From assembly GCF_013340845.1 (NCBI RefSeq), contig NZ_AP020335.1, positions 558,001-622,000 on the forward strand: DNA of 64,000 nucleotides, in the 5' to 3' direction. Under the pieces are notes generated by a model, which had not been told where the DNA came from, did not search any database, and saw nothing but the letters and a program-made list of their open reading frames with translations. Both the position numbers and the translations under genes were made by a program. Below, piece after piece: positions 18,065 to 26,805 of this stretch (the stretch's first letter is position 1; each line of letters starts with the position of its first letter). This DNA comes from Hydrogenovibrio marinus (GTDB lineage Bacteria > Pseudomonadota > Gammaproteobacteria > Thiomicrospirales > Thiomicrospiraceae).

Positions 18065-19413
18065 TTGTTTTCTCCCGAAGCGCTTTTAAAAGGAATTGCT
18101 AGCAAGGTATCTAATGCAATTGCATTGAGTGAAATTTGCTCTTGAACATTTAGTCTTTCCAGTTGTTTTTGTATCCAACTGTTTTCTAAATTGATATAGA
18201 CAAGTGCATCCAAGTCACCGTTGTTATATGCAGGTGTCGCTTGGTTGACCAAGGTTTTTAATTTAGGCAAATAGAGGTTCAAACTGTCCAGATGCATATT
18301 CAGTGAATGACGTTTCTCAATAAGATTGTTTACCTGGTTGGCTGATTGGCTAAGACGGTTTTTATATTCCAAGCGTAACTGTTCTCTGGTTGCACGTTCT
18401 TGTGCAATCACGCCTTTATTACCATTAAATATGGGTAGATTAATACTCATGCTCAGGCCATTCGTAACAACACTTCCAGTGTCGCTGGCATGGTTAAATC
18501 CGATATTAATGGATGGAAATTGATTTAAAACCGCTTGATGGACTTTCATTTCCTGGGATTCATAACCAGCTTTGAGGGCTAATAGGTCAGGTCTGTTTTT
18601 AGGTAGATTTGTCAGCGCAGTTTCAATGTCTTGCTTGTCGATTTCGCTTGGTAACCCGGACGGTTTTAAATTGACGATAACCCGAGAATCCAACCCCATC
18701 AGTTCTGATAATGCTTGTTGTGTTTCACTATGAGTTTGAGAAAGTTGGTTAACCTGACTGGTTAGGTCAACTAGACTGGTTAAGTCGGTACTCACCGTTT
18801 CTAATGTGGCGTTCCCTTGATTCATCGCTTTTTCAGAACGTTGATAACGCTCTTGATAAAGTTTCAAACTGGAAGCAAGCAAATTGAGTTGTTGTTGTTC
18901 AGATAGGCTTTTCAGAAACAATATTCTGGCTTGCTGAACGACTTGCCACTCCTGCCATTCCATATCCAGTTTTGCTTGTTGAACTTGGTATTTGACACTT
19001 TTTACCTGTGAACTGTGTGTAATTAGTGACATCACATCATAGCTAAGTCCAATGCCCCATGCATTCACGATGCCAGGAGCATTGGAGGTCGGTTGGTCAA
19101 AGTTTGCTGATAATTGTGGATCAGCAAAAAGTTTTGCACTCACCAACTGTGCTTCGTTAACATGCAGCTGTGCACGTTTGATGTTTAAGTCGCGGTTGTT
19201 TAACAGTGCGATTGCTGCCACTTGATAAACATCCAAATCGACCGATGAAGAGACACTTTGCTTGTCACCGCCCTTGAGTTGCGTCAATGCTTGTGGGAGC
19301 GAGATGTAATCATTTAGGGGCTTTGCCTGATAGGTTGTACACCCACTTAGTAGTGTCATTATTAAGACTATGGGAAGTCCGTGACTTTTTGCAAATTGTC
19401 GCTTCATATTCAT
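18061..19413 (-). CDS. TolC-family outer-membrane efflux lipoprotein
   Basis: A 450-residue outer-membrane channel. The N-terminus has a lipobox (IMTLLSGC, Cys about residue 25) and a signal sequence, as in NodT/OprM-type channels. The body has the two repeated long amphipathic helix pairs of TolC proteins, rich in Gln, Leu and Ser (QVSQLSQTHSETQQALSELMGL; REQLRLEYKNRLSQSANQVNNL). It sits between the PepSY protein and the adaptor and would complete the tripartite pump. Confidence 0.9.
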   Translation of the reverse strand: MNMKRQFAKSHGLPIVLIMTLLSGCTTYQAKPLNDYISLPQALTQLKGGDKQSVSSSVDLDVYQVAAIALLNNRDLNIKRAQLHVNEAQLVSAKLFADPQLSANFDQPTSNAPGIVNAWGIGLSYDVMSLITHSSQVKSVKYQVQQAKLDMEWQEWQVVQQARILFLKSLSEQQQLNLLASSLKLYQERYQRSEKAMNQGNATLETVSTDLTSLVDLTSQVNQLSQTHSETQQALSELMGLDSRVIVNLKPSGLPSEIDKQDIETALTNLPKNRPDLLALKAGYESQEMKVHQAVLNQFPSINIGFNHASDTGSVVTNGLSMSINLPIFNGNKGVIAQERATREQLRLEYKNRLSQSANQVNNLIEKRHSLNMHLDSLNLYLPKLKTLVNQATPAYNNGDLDALVYINLENSWIQKQLERLNVQEQISLNAIALDTLLAIPFKSASGENK

Positions 19414-19431
19414 GTCGATACTCTGAGAAAA

Positions 19432-19884
19432 TTAATCTTCGTCTTCTTGGTCTTTAACCTCTAACTTCAATGCGTTTCCATTGCCAGCATCAAGGGTCAA
19501 TTTCATTAGGTTTCCATGATTGCCAATCATTCCGAGTTCCCAAACCAAGTAGCCCTCATCTTCATCCAGCTTTGCCTGAATGACTTGGCCTAGGCCCGTT
19601 TTATTTCCAAGTGCAACAGCTTCGTCTTGTTTGATTTGTGCAAGCTTGGTGTTGTCTTGGAAAGATTGCAACCAACTGATTTTTATCTGGCCTTGCATCT
19701 CTGCATCATTTTCCTCATCGTCTTGCGTTGTTAACTGCGTCAGTTGCATACTGTTTAATGCGCCTTGAATAGGGATGCCGCTAAATGATTTATTAGAGCT
19801 CGCATAGCTGATATTGCTAAATATCAATCCACTGGATATGGCTAAACCAAGCAAAAAAGCGCGATTGTTAGTTGAAAGTTTCAT
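19432..19884 (-). CDS. Secreted PepSY-domain protein
   Basis: A 150-residue protein with a signal peptide (to about ISYASS, residue 30). A PepSY-like domain follows (KISWLQSFQDNTKLAQIKQDEAVALGN, then VIQAKLDEDEGYLVWELGMIG and KLTLDAGNGNALKLE). The acidic linker DDEENDAE and acidic tail are notable. It is the first gene of the efflux operon, with AGAGGTAAT as ribosome site, directly facing the response-regulator gene across a 221-base region holding two operator copies. Small PepSY proteins next to two-component systems are common; a sensing or inhibitory role is inference. Confidence 0.8.
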   Translation of the reverse strand: MKLSTNNRAFLLGLAISSGLIFSNISYASSNKSFSGIPIQGALNSMQLTQLTTQDDEENDAEMQGQIKISWLQSFQDNTKLAQIKQDEAVALGNKTGLGQVIQAKLDEDEGYLVWELGMIGNHGNLMKLTLDAGNGNALKLEVKDQEDED

Positions 19885-19990
19885 ATAGATTACCTCTAGT
19901 ATTAAAAAGCCCTACTGTTTTATACACTTAAGCTTTATAGGTTGCTGTTTTGTCACTTGTTATTCTAGGTAAGATACAAATTCAAGATGA

Positions 19991-20004
19991 TTACCATTTA
20001 GTAA
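19991..20004. promoter_or_regulatory. Candidate response-regulator operator, copy 2
   Basis: TTACCATTTAGTAA, identical to the copy at 13934, in the divergent region between the PepSY-led operon and the response-regulator gene. Confidence 0.6.
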
Positions 20005-20019
20005 GGTTGAGATCGAGTG

Positions 20020-20033
20020 TTACCATTTGGTAA
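20020..20033. promoter_or_regulatory. Candidate response-regulator operator, copy 3
   Basis: TTACCATTTGGTAA, one base different from copies 1 and 2, starting 29 bases after copy 2. This is nearly three helical turns, so both could be bound on the same DNA face. Confidence 0.6.
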
Positions 20034-20105
20034 GAAATCGATTTATTTACTTGATATTTGCGAAAAATTCTCTAATTTAGAAATAAATGAACTGAGAGCA
20101 CAAAA

Positions 20106-20801
20106 ATGAAGATATTAATTGTCGAGGACGACAATATTGCCGCGACAACATTGGCAAAATCCTTACAAGCACAAAGTATGGTGACTCAAATTGCTAGTGA
20201 TGGACAAAGTGCACTTTTGGCGGTGGGTGAAGAAAGTTTTGATGTCATTGTTATGGATAGAATGATGCCTAAGATGGATGGCATTGAAGCACTTGGAAAA
20301 ATGCGGCGCCAAGGCATCGCAACGCCAGTATTAATTTTAAGTGCTTTGGGTGAGGTAGATGAACGTGTTGAAGGGCTTGAAGCCGGTGGTGACGACTATC
20401 TTGTTAAGCCCTATGCGTTAAGTGAACTGATTGCCCGGTTAAATGTTTTATATAAACGCAATCAGACTGTTCAAGATAGTGATACAGAGTGGCTAACAGC
20501 ATTTGGCGTAAAACTGAACACCATTAATGGTAAGGTTTTCAGAGATGGTGAAAGAATACATTTGCAGCCACAAGAAAGAAAGTTACTTGAATACTTTCTT
20601 AGACATGCCAATCAAGTGATGACGCGAAAGATGTTACTTGAGAAAGTTTGGGATTTCCATTTTGAAACCGATTCCAACTTAATTGATACTCAAATTTCCA
20701 GGTTGAGAACCAAGGTAGATAAACCTTTCTCAACGGCGCTAATTCACACAATAAGGGGCAAAGGCTATGTCTTCTCCAAAGAACCATCATTAGTTGAGTA
20801 G
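20106..20801 (+). CDS. OmpR/PhoB-family response regulator
   Basis: A 231-residue two-component regulator. The receiver domain has the acidic pair in VEDDN (residues 7-9), phosphorylatable Asp51 (VIVMDRMMP), the conserved Thr/Ser position in LILSALG and Lys in LVKPYALSEL. A winged-helix DNA-binding domain follows (LQPQERKLLEYFLRHANQVMTRKMLLEKVWDFHFETDSNLIDTQISRLRTKV, then IHTIRGKGYVF). It begins about 70 bases after a pair of palindromic sites, suggesting autoregulation and control of the divergent efflux operon. The kinase gene follows after five bases. Confidence 0.95.
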   Translation: MKILIVEDDNIAATTLAKSLQAQSMVTQIASDGQSALLAVGEESFDVIVMDRMMPKMDGIEALGKMRRQGIATPVLILSALGEVDERVEGLEAGGDDYLVKPYALSELIARLNVLYKRNQTVQDSDTEWLTAFGVKLNTINGKVFRDGERIHLQPQERKLLEYFLRHANQVMTRKMLLEKVWDFHFETDSNLIDTQISRLRTKVDKPFSTALIHTIRGKGYVFSKEPSLVE

Positions 20802-20806
20802 CAACT

Positions 20807-22225
20807 TTGATTAACTTCTTCTCAAAATACTTACCGGATTCATGGAAAACGCTTGCAATGCGTTTGGCTATTCGCCAATCAATTCTATTGAGCGTATTAA
20901 CCATGGTTGCGATGCTAGTTTTATATTGGCTGGTCAGTAGCTTTGTTTTAGTCCAGATCAGTTCAGATTTGAAGTATAGCTTGCAACAGTTAAGTCGCAT
21001 AGAAGCTGAAAAGGGAACGCCGGGTCTGATTGAACGGCTAGAACGCTTGGGTATTGAGAATGAGTCGAGGGGGCATAGTCATCGCTATTATCTTTATCTG
21101 TCGAAAGACAATACAGTTTTAGCAGGCTCTTTACGTCATTGGCCGAGCGAAGCAAAAGCCAATGGGCAGGTCAGTAACATTTTATTTGAAGAAAATGACT
21201 TACCCAAAGAGTGGGCAGATATTGACGAAGGGCTATGGCCTACTATTGCTAATGAGTTTCCTGATGGGTCAAAGATTCTGATTACACAAAGTATTGATAC
21301 GACCGAGCAGTTAAATGATTTTACGATGTTTGTGATGGTTTTTTTGGTGATAGCGGTTACCTTGATTTCTTTGTTTCTTGGCTGGATACAAGGTCGTACC
21401 ATCTTAAAGAAAATTGAGCGCATTAATAACGCTGCAAGGCGAGTTGAACATGGAGAGCTTCATCAAAGAGTCGAATTTGAATTAGGTAATAACGCCAAAA
21501 TGGACGAATTCGATGAACTCGTAGTCCATTTGAACAAAATGCTCGATACGATTGAGCGACTCATGAAAGATATAAAGCAGGTGAGTCAAAACATTGCGCA
21601 TGATTTGAGAAAACCTTTGACTCGTGTTCAGGCTCAGCTTGAAGGTCTACAGGCTCAAGCGGTTATTTCGCCGGAAGATTTGGAATCCTCTTTCAGTGAT
21701 TTGGAAAATCTCAACAAAACCTTTAACGCTATACTCCAGCTAGGGCGCCTAGAGTCATCTAATCCGCAGAAGAATTTTTCCAAGGTTGATTTGTCGACAT
21801 TATGTGATGATTTAAGTTTGGTATATTCAGAAATGGCGGATCAAAAAAGCATTCTTTGGCAAAGCGCCATCCAAGAAGGAATTGTTTTGGATGGAGATCG
21901 GCAACTGCTGGCTCAAGCGATCATCAATTTATTGGAAAATGCACTTCATTACACTCAAACAGGAGAAAGCATCATTTTCTCGCTGAAACAACAAGGTGCA
22001 TCTATCAACTTATCTATAGTAAATACAGGGGTTACTTTGATGAAGCAACAGCTTGAAGAAATTACAAAGCCTTTTGTTAGATTGGAAAATGCTCGCTCAA
22101 GTGAAGGAAATGGACTAGGGCTGTCATTGGTCAAAGCTATATTTAATACTCATGGCTCAGATCTTAAACTTAAAGTAATAGACAACCGTTTTATGGCCGA
22201 AGCGCTTTTTAACTGCAATGACTAA
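20807..22225 (+). CDS. Membrane sensor histidine kinase
   Basis: A 472-residue partner of the preceding regulator. One membrane helix near residues 27-50, a periplasmic sensor of about 120 residues, and a second helix near 172-195 precede a HAMP linker. The DHp box QNIAHDLRKPLTRVQ (His265) and the HATPase domain with N (LLENALHYT) and G (GNGLGLSLVKAI) boxes follow. The start is probably the TTG at 20807, five bases after the regulator stop, although its ribosome site is weak. The next in-frame ATG would remove 17 residues. Its gene overlaps the PAP2 gene by eight bases. Confidence 0.93.
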   Translation: MINFFSKYLPDSWKTLAMRLAIRQSILLSVLTMVAMLVLYWLVSSFVLVQISSDLKYSLQQLSRIEAEKGTPGLIERLERLGIENESRGHSHRYYLYLSKDNTVLAGSLRHWPSEAKANGQVSNILFEENDLPKEWADIDEGLWPTIANEFPDGSKILITQSIDTTEQLNDFTMFVMVFLVIAVTLISLFLGWIQGRTILKKIERINNAARRVEHGELHQRVEFELGNNAKMDEFDELVVHLNKMLDTIERLMKDIKQVSQNIAHDLRKPLTRVQAQLEGLQAQAVISPEDLESSFSDLENLNKTFNAILQLGRLESSNPQKNFSKVDLSTLCDDLSLVYSEMADQKSILWQSAIQEGIVLDGDRQLLAQAIINLLENALHYTQTGESIIFSLKQQGASINLSIVNTGVTLMKQQLEEITKPFVRLENARSSEGNGLGLSLVKAIFNTHGSDLKLKVIDNRFMAEALFNCND

Positions 22226-23039
22226 TGGAAAGATAAGTGCTCTCTTCGGATGGTTAAAAGATCGAGTTCGAAAAGATAAGTTTAACGGTTTGCCGCTCTC
22301 GGGTCTCTTTTTGATTTTCGGCTATATTTCAATTCATCTAGGGGGCTTGACCGAAGATGTCATTACAAGCGATTGGATTGTTCAACTAGATTACCGTCTT
22401 GCGTCCTATTTTGAGGCAGTAAGAACACATCGCTTTGTCGAGTTTTTCTTGATATTTACTTTTTTAGGGCAACCCTTACTCGTTGCTTGGGGATTCATTT
22501 TATCGGTCACAGGCTTACTTTGGATGAGGCTGTCGATATGGATAGCGCCATTGCTTGTGTCGCTAGGCACAAGTCTGCTGCTGATTTATTTGGGCAAAAA
22601 TACGATTGCCAGAGCAAGACCCGAAGATCCATTATTTCCGATGCACTCATTTAGTTTTCCTTCAGGGCACTCAACCATTGCAGTTTCATTTTACGGCTTA
22701 ATCGGGTTGATTCTTATACTGGAATCTAAGCAAAAGGTAAATCGATTAGCACTTTTCATTTTAACGTTTTCCATTGTTAACTTGCTTCTTCTGAGTAGGT
22801 TGTATTTAGGCGTGCATTACCTAAGTGATGTTGTCGGAGGGATGCTTGTGGGGGCGCTTTCTATAACTTTAGGTGTAGGCGTGTATTTATGGCAAAAATT
22901 TGGTGTGACAGGCAATTCTGGGGGCGTGAGACAACCAGGTTGGAAGGCGGCTTTTTTAATTGCAATGTTTTGTCTAGGATGGATTGGATTCGAATTGTTC
23001 GGCGAGCATTCTTTATATCAAGATCAGCTCCAAAGATAG
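22218..23039 (+). CDS. PAP2-family membrane phosphatase
   Basis: A 273-residue protein with six hydrophobic segments and the three phosphatase signatures of the type 2 phosphatidic-acid phosphatase family: KNTIARARP (K-x6-RP), PSGHS, and SRLYLGVHYLSDVVGG (S-R-x5-H-x3-D). Known members act on lipid phosphates such as undecaprenyl diphosphate, phosphatidylglycerophosphate or lipid A. Which applies here is unknown. Co-transcription with the two-component system and proximity to an efflux pump suggest an envelope-stress response. Translation is probably coupled to the kinase through the eight-base overlap. Confidence 0.88.
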   Translation: MTNGKISALFGWLKDRVRKDKFNGLPLSGLFLIFGYISIHLGGLTEDVITSDWIVQLDYRLASYFEAVRTHRFVEFFLIFTFLGQPLLVAWGFILSVTGLLWMRLSIWIAPLLVSLGTSLLLIYLGKNTIARARPEDPLFPMHSFSFPSGHSTIAVSFYGLIGLILILESKQKVNRLALFILTFSIVNLLLLSRLYLGVHYLSDVVGGMLVGALSITLGVGVYLWQKFGVTGNSGGVRQPGWKAAFLIAMFCLGWIGFELFGEHSLYQDQLQR

Positions 23040-23133
23040 GGTCTCTGCTGAGATCAAAGCATTACATAGCAACTTTTCTACTTTTTGTAGGGTTATAATA
23101 TCTAAATGATTCGCTTAACAGTTAGAGAAGACT

Positions 23134-24504
23134 ATGCTTGAAAAACACGATGTGAGTGGCGGTTTTAAATCCTATAGCTTTGAAGGTATCTACAGTGTGG
23201 AAAATAATGCCTTGTTGGAAAGCGGGCAGAATATTTTTTCGGCACTGATTCCTGAAGCAGCAGATTTTTTCTATGAAAAGTTGATGGAGAACCCAGAAGC
23301 TGCAAAGTTTCTCTCTACTGAGTTGGTGCAGAACCGTTTGAAAAGTGAGCTGAAGGCTTGGTTGCATCAATTGCTTTCACCAAAGGTGGATTTAGGCGAA
23401 ATAGGGCGTGTTGTGGAAACACAATACCATGTGGGTGAGGTGCATGCACGCATTAACATTCCGATGGCACTGGTCAGCACCTCAATGTTTTTTATCAAGC
23501 ACAAGTTCATTGCGGCTGTTTATGACAGCGACAGTTTTAATGCTGATGAGAAGTTACGCTTAATGATTTTGCTCGATACCTTATTGGTGAACAGTTTGAA
23601 CTTAATCAACGAAGCCTACTTGCATAATCTTGTTCAGCACAAGCGTGCGGCAATCGACTACCAATATCACACCTCTCCTAAAGATACTGCGCTGGAAATC
23701 GTGCAAATCAAGTCTAAGTTGTATAACTGGCTTGCGGATTACTTAGGGTACATTACCTCGGCTACACCAGGCATTGAGTTTCCAGTCACTGAAGCTGAAG
23801 CCAATGAATGCGGTCTTTGGATTACCCATAAATTGCCTTTCCTTGCTAAGAAAATGGAAAGTGTCGATCAAATCCAGCAATTACAGCAAAACTTGCGTCA
23901 AGTTATTAAAGAAAGAAGCGTTGGTGAGTTACCCGTACATGGTAATAAAGTGCGCAATCTGGTGAAGGAAATTACGTTTCTATTGACTCATATTTCTGAG
24001 CAAATTCTTAAAGAATCGGAGCAGCAGGATGGCTTGACCGGTTTGATCAGTCGCCGTTATTTGGCGCCGATTATTCAAAGTGAAACTCAGACAGCCATGA
24101 CCGCCAAGACTTCTTATTCGGTGGTGATGTTCGATATTGACAACTTTAAGAAAATAAACGACGAATATGGTCACCTGACTGGCGATAAAGTTATCCTGGA
24201 AGTGGGTAAAGCCGCCAGAGAAGAAATTCAGCTATCGGACTATGCTTTCCGTTATGGTGGAGAAGAATTTCTACTATTGTTACCAGAGTGCGGTTTGAGT
24301 AAAGGGGTAAGCACTGCGGAGAAAATCCGTGAGAGAATCAACAAAACGCCAATAGATGTTGGTGAGAAAGCACCACTTTTCATTACCTGTTCGTTTGGCG
24401 TGTCAGAGTTCTCGAACCATCCCGATTACATGACGGTCATCAAAGAAGCGGATGAAAAGCTTTACGAGTCAAAACGTGAAGGGAAAAACCAAACACGCTT
24501 TTAA
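23134..24504 (+). CDS. Globin-coupled diguanylate cyclase (DosC-like)
   Basis: A 456-residue sensor enzyme that would make cyclic di-GMP in response to a heme-bound gas, most likely oxygen. Residues 1-160 resemble the globin sensor domain, with GEVHARINIP placing the likely proximal His at 104. A helical middle domain spans about 175-295. The GGDEF domain shows DGLTGLISRRYL, the metal-binding FDIDNFKKINDEYGH, and RYGGEEF at 373-379, so the catalytic site looks intact. The usual inhibitory RxxD site before GGEEF is QLSD here, so product inhibition there is probably lost. GAGAAG precedes the start. The gene is isolated, and an 18-bp dispersed motif starts two bases after the stop. Confidence 0.9.
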   Translation: MLEKHDVSGGFKSYSFEGIYSVENNALLESGQNIFSALIPEAADFFYEKLMENPEAAKFLSTELVQNRLKSELKAWLHQLLSPKVDLGEIGRVVETQYHVGEVHARINIPMALVSTSMFFIKHKFIAAVYDSDSFNADEKLRLMILLDTLLVNSLNLINEAYLHNLVQHKRAAIDYQYHTSPKDTALEIVQIKSKLYNWLADYLGYITSATPGIEFPVTEAEANECGLWITHKLPFLAKKMESVDQIQQLQQNLRQVIKERSVGELPVHGNKVRNLVKEITFLLTHISEQILKESEQQDGLTGLISRRYLAPIIQSETQTAMTAKTSYSVVMFDIDNFKKINDEYGHLTGDKVILEVGKAAREEIQLSDYAFRYGGEEFLLLLPECGLSKGVSTAEKIRERINKTPIDVGEKAPLFITCSFGVSEFSNHPDYMTVIKEADEKLYESKREGKNQTRF

Positions 24505-24506
24505 TG

Positions 24507-24524
24507 AAAATCTGCCAGGTTGGG
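24507..24524 (-). repeat. Dispersed 18-bp motif, copy 1
   Basis: Reads CCCAACCTGGCAGATTTT on the minus strand, an exact match to the consensus CCCAACCTGGYAGATTTT. It begins just after the diguanylate cyclase stop codon. Confidence 0.85.
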
Positions 24525-24537
24525 AGGTAGGCTTGGC

Positions 24538-25707
24538 TTAAGACTGTTGTCTTTCGTAAATACGGATATGGTTTTCAACCGCTTTTAAACGATAGGATCC
24601 CTTGTTGGTCAGAGGTAATTTGATGTTCTCCACTGACAAATTTACTGAATGGTAAAACGCAAGGTATTGCTGATAGCTCAGTGCTTGGCGAGAGTTGATT
24701 TGTTTTTTGTGGCTGTCCGTCATCAAATATTGACGATAATTCGATTGGATAGCCCCACTGAAAAATTCGGCAACACAGCCAGAACCATAACTGAAGAAGC
24801 CGAAACGCTTACCTTCCAAAGACTCTTCGGCATTGTCCAGAAAAGAGCAGAAACCGATATATAGAGATGCGCTATAGCTGTTGCCGACAATGCGGTTGTA
24901 CACTTGGCCTGCATCCGTCTGACGTTTGAAAGTTTCATCATCAATTTTTGCGCCGACTTTCTTGATTAAGGTTTTGTGTGCCTTTTCTGTCATACGAGAA
25001 AAGGGGATGTGGTAGCAGAAGGCATCAATATCATCAAAGCCGCGGCCAGTCTCTTCTACAAAGTTATCCCAAGCATGTTTCATGCTGTTCAAATAGACTT
25101 TAGTTGAGTATTTTCCATCGACTAAGGCGGTTTCACGGTGGTTTGGGCGCCAGAAGTCGTTGACGTCTTCGGTGTAGTAACCAGAGCCCGGCTCGATTTT
25201 TAAAATGCGAGGATTGTCAGTGACCAACATCGCAACCGCGCCACAACCTTGAGTGGCTTCACCGGATGAATCTACATCATATTTAGCGATATCGGCGGCG
25301 ATGACCAGAATCTTTTCTTTCGGATTGGCGGCGACCATTTTGGTGGCCATCTGAAGTGCTGCCGTTCCGGCATAGCAAGCGTGTTTGAACTCCATGACGC
25401 GACAACGGTTTGGCAGTTGTAGCAACCCGTGCAAGAAGGCGCCCGCTGACTTGGATTGATCGATGCCGGACTCAGTGGCAAACAGAACCGCTGTGATATC
25501 GTTTTTCTCAATTTGTTCCAGGATAGGAGCCGCCGCTTTTGCCGCTAGGGTAATGATGTCTTCATCTGGTGGCGCAATAGACATTTTTTCCTGACCGATA
25601 CCAATGGTGTATTTGTCCAAATCCACGCTTTTCTCTTTTGCAAACGTATCCAACCCCAAGAAATAGTCTGAGGTGGAGAAGTGGATTAAGTCGATACCAA
25701 TGGTCAT
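24538..25707 (-). CDS. mvaS: Hydroxymethylglutaryl-CoA synthase
   Basis: A 389-residue enzyme condensing acetyl-CoA with acetoacetyl-CoA to HMG-CoA, the first committed step of the mevalonate route. The thiolase-fold catalytic triad is visible as Glu79 (ATESGID), Cys111 (EFKHACYAGTAAL) and His233 (YHIPFSRM), at the same positions as in well-studied Gram-positive enzymes. Length is standard for bacterial MvaS. It is the last gene of an mvaA-fni-mvaS cluster on the minus strand, 19 bases after fni, with a purine-rich AGAGGAG-like ribosome site region upstream. Confidence 0.96.
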   Translation of the reverse strand: MTIGIDLIHFSTSDYFLGLDTFAKEKSVDLDKYTIGIGQEKMSIAPPDEDIITLAAKAAAPILEQIEKNDITAVLFATESGIDQSKSAGAFLHGLLQLPNRCRVMEFKHACYAGTAALQMATKMVAANPKEKILVIAADIAKYDVDSSGEATQGCGAVAMLVTDNPRILKIEPGSGYYTEDVNDFWRPNHRETALVDGKYSTKVYLNSMKHAWDNFVEETGRGFDDIDAFCYHIPFSRMTEKAHKTLIKKVGAKIDDETFKRQTDAGQVYNRIVGNSYSASLYIGFCSFLDNAEESLEGKRFGFFSYGSGCVAEFFSGAIQSNYRQYLMTDSHKKQINSRQALSYQQYLAFYHSVNLSVENIKLPLTNKGSYRLKAVENHIRIYERQQS

Positions 25708-25726
25708 TTTAGAGGAGTTCTTTTCT

Positions 25727-26770
25727 TTATTGTCTATTGAGAATCAAATTGTCATTTAAAAGCAGTTGCGAGAGATCCGAAGCACCCAGTAGGAACTGCG
25801 CAGTACGGAATTCATTGGCAAACTGCTGTATTTTCGCCACCGTCGCCTCAGTGGAGTCCATTGCTGGTTCCAGGAAAGGCGCTGCGATACCGCAAATTTG
25901 GGCGCCCATTATAACTGATTTCACCATGTCAATGCCATTGCGAATGCCGCCGCTGGCGATAAAATGCGCGCGGTCTTGATACGGGCGGGCTTGTATCAGA
26001 GCTTGAGGCGTGGTCAGTCCCCAGTCTTGGAACAAAACGCCTAAGTCTTGTGCCTTAGGGTCTCCATTGCGGTGTGCTTCGATTCGGCTCCAGGAAGTTC
26101 CGCCGCGCCCGGCCAAATCAAACCACTTGATACTCGATTGTAAGCCCTTCTCAATATCGGTTGCGGACAAACCGCACCCGACTTCTTTGAGGATAATCGG
26201 CACTGGAAAATCGACGGCAAGTTCACGGATTTTGTCGAGCAAGCCTGCAAAGTTTTTATCACCCTCTGGCTGAATCACTTCCTGTAAAGGATTCAGGTGA
26301 AGATAAAGCGCATCTGCTTGAAGGGTTTCGACCATGCGCTGGGCATCGTCCCGGCTAAAACCGTAATTCAATTGCACTGCGCCCATGTTCGCAATCAGCG
26401 GAGTTGTCGGGGCATAGCGTCTCAGTTTGAAGCTTTCTTCCGCAGAGACATCTTCAATCATCACACGTTGCGAGCCAACAGCCAATGCCACTTGCATGGC
26501 TTCGGCGGCTTCTGCAAGGGCTTGATTGATTTTCATCAGGTTTGCCGATTTGCCGCCCGTCATTGAGGAAATCAGCAGCGGAAAGGAAAGTGTTTTTCCT
26601 AAGAATTCTGTTTGGGTATTGATGGCATCAAAGTCACACTCTGGCAACGCACAGTGAGTGAGCTGAATTTGGTCGAATCCACTCTGGTGACGCTCAATCT
26701 GAGGATCATCCAATATTGTTTGGATATGATCCTGTTTGCGTTGATGAATAAAGTCGTTTTGGCGGGTCAT
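25727..26770 (-). CDS. fni: Type 2 isopentenyl-diphosphate delta-isomerase
   Basis: A 347-residue FMN- and NADPH-dependent isomerase interconverting IPP and DMAPP. Family signatures include the N-terminal RKQDHI motif, LLISSMTGG, AVGSQR, ANMGAVQLNYG, HLNPLQE, VPIILKEVGCG, DLAGRGGTSW and IASGGIRNGIDMVKSVIMGA. The last of these is the phosphate-binding end of the TIM barrel. I start at the ATG 26770 (MTRQNDF), which has GGAA seven bases upstream. A TTG at 26791 would add seven residues. It lies between mvaA and mvaS and presumably shares their transcript. Confidence 0.95.
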   Translation of the reverse strand: MTRQNDFIHQRKQDHIQTILDDPQIERHQSGFDQIQLTHCALPECDFDAINTQTEFLGKTLSFPLLISSMTGGKSANLMKINQALAEAAEAMQVALAVGSQRVMIEDVSAEESFKLRRYAPTTPLIANMGAVQLNYGFSRDDAQRMVETLQADALYLHLNPLQEVIQPEGDKNFAGLLDKIRELAVDFPVPIILKEVGCGLSATDIEKGLQSSIKWFDLAGRGGTSWSRIEAHRNGDPKAQDLGVLFQDWGLTTPQALIQARPYQDRAHFIASGGIRNGIDMVKSVIMGAQICGIAAPFLEPAMDSTEATVAKIQQFANEFRTAQFLLGASDLSQLLLNDNLILNRQ

Positions 26771-26805
26771 AAATGGATTCCGTTGAAACAAATAGACTTA
26801 GGCAA

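Noticed and set aside
22934-22943. ACCAGGTTGG in the PAP2 gene
   Set aside because: Only the ten-base core is shared and the rest of the motif is absent.
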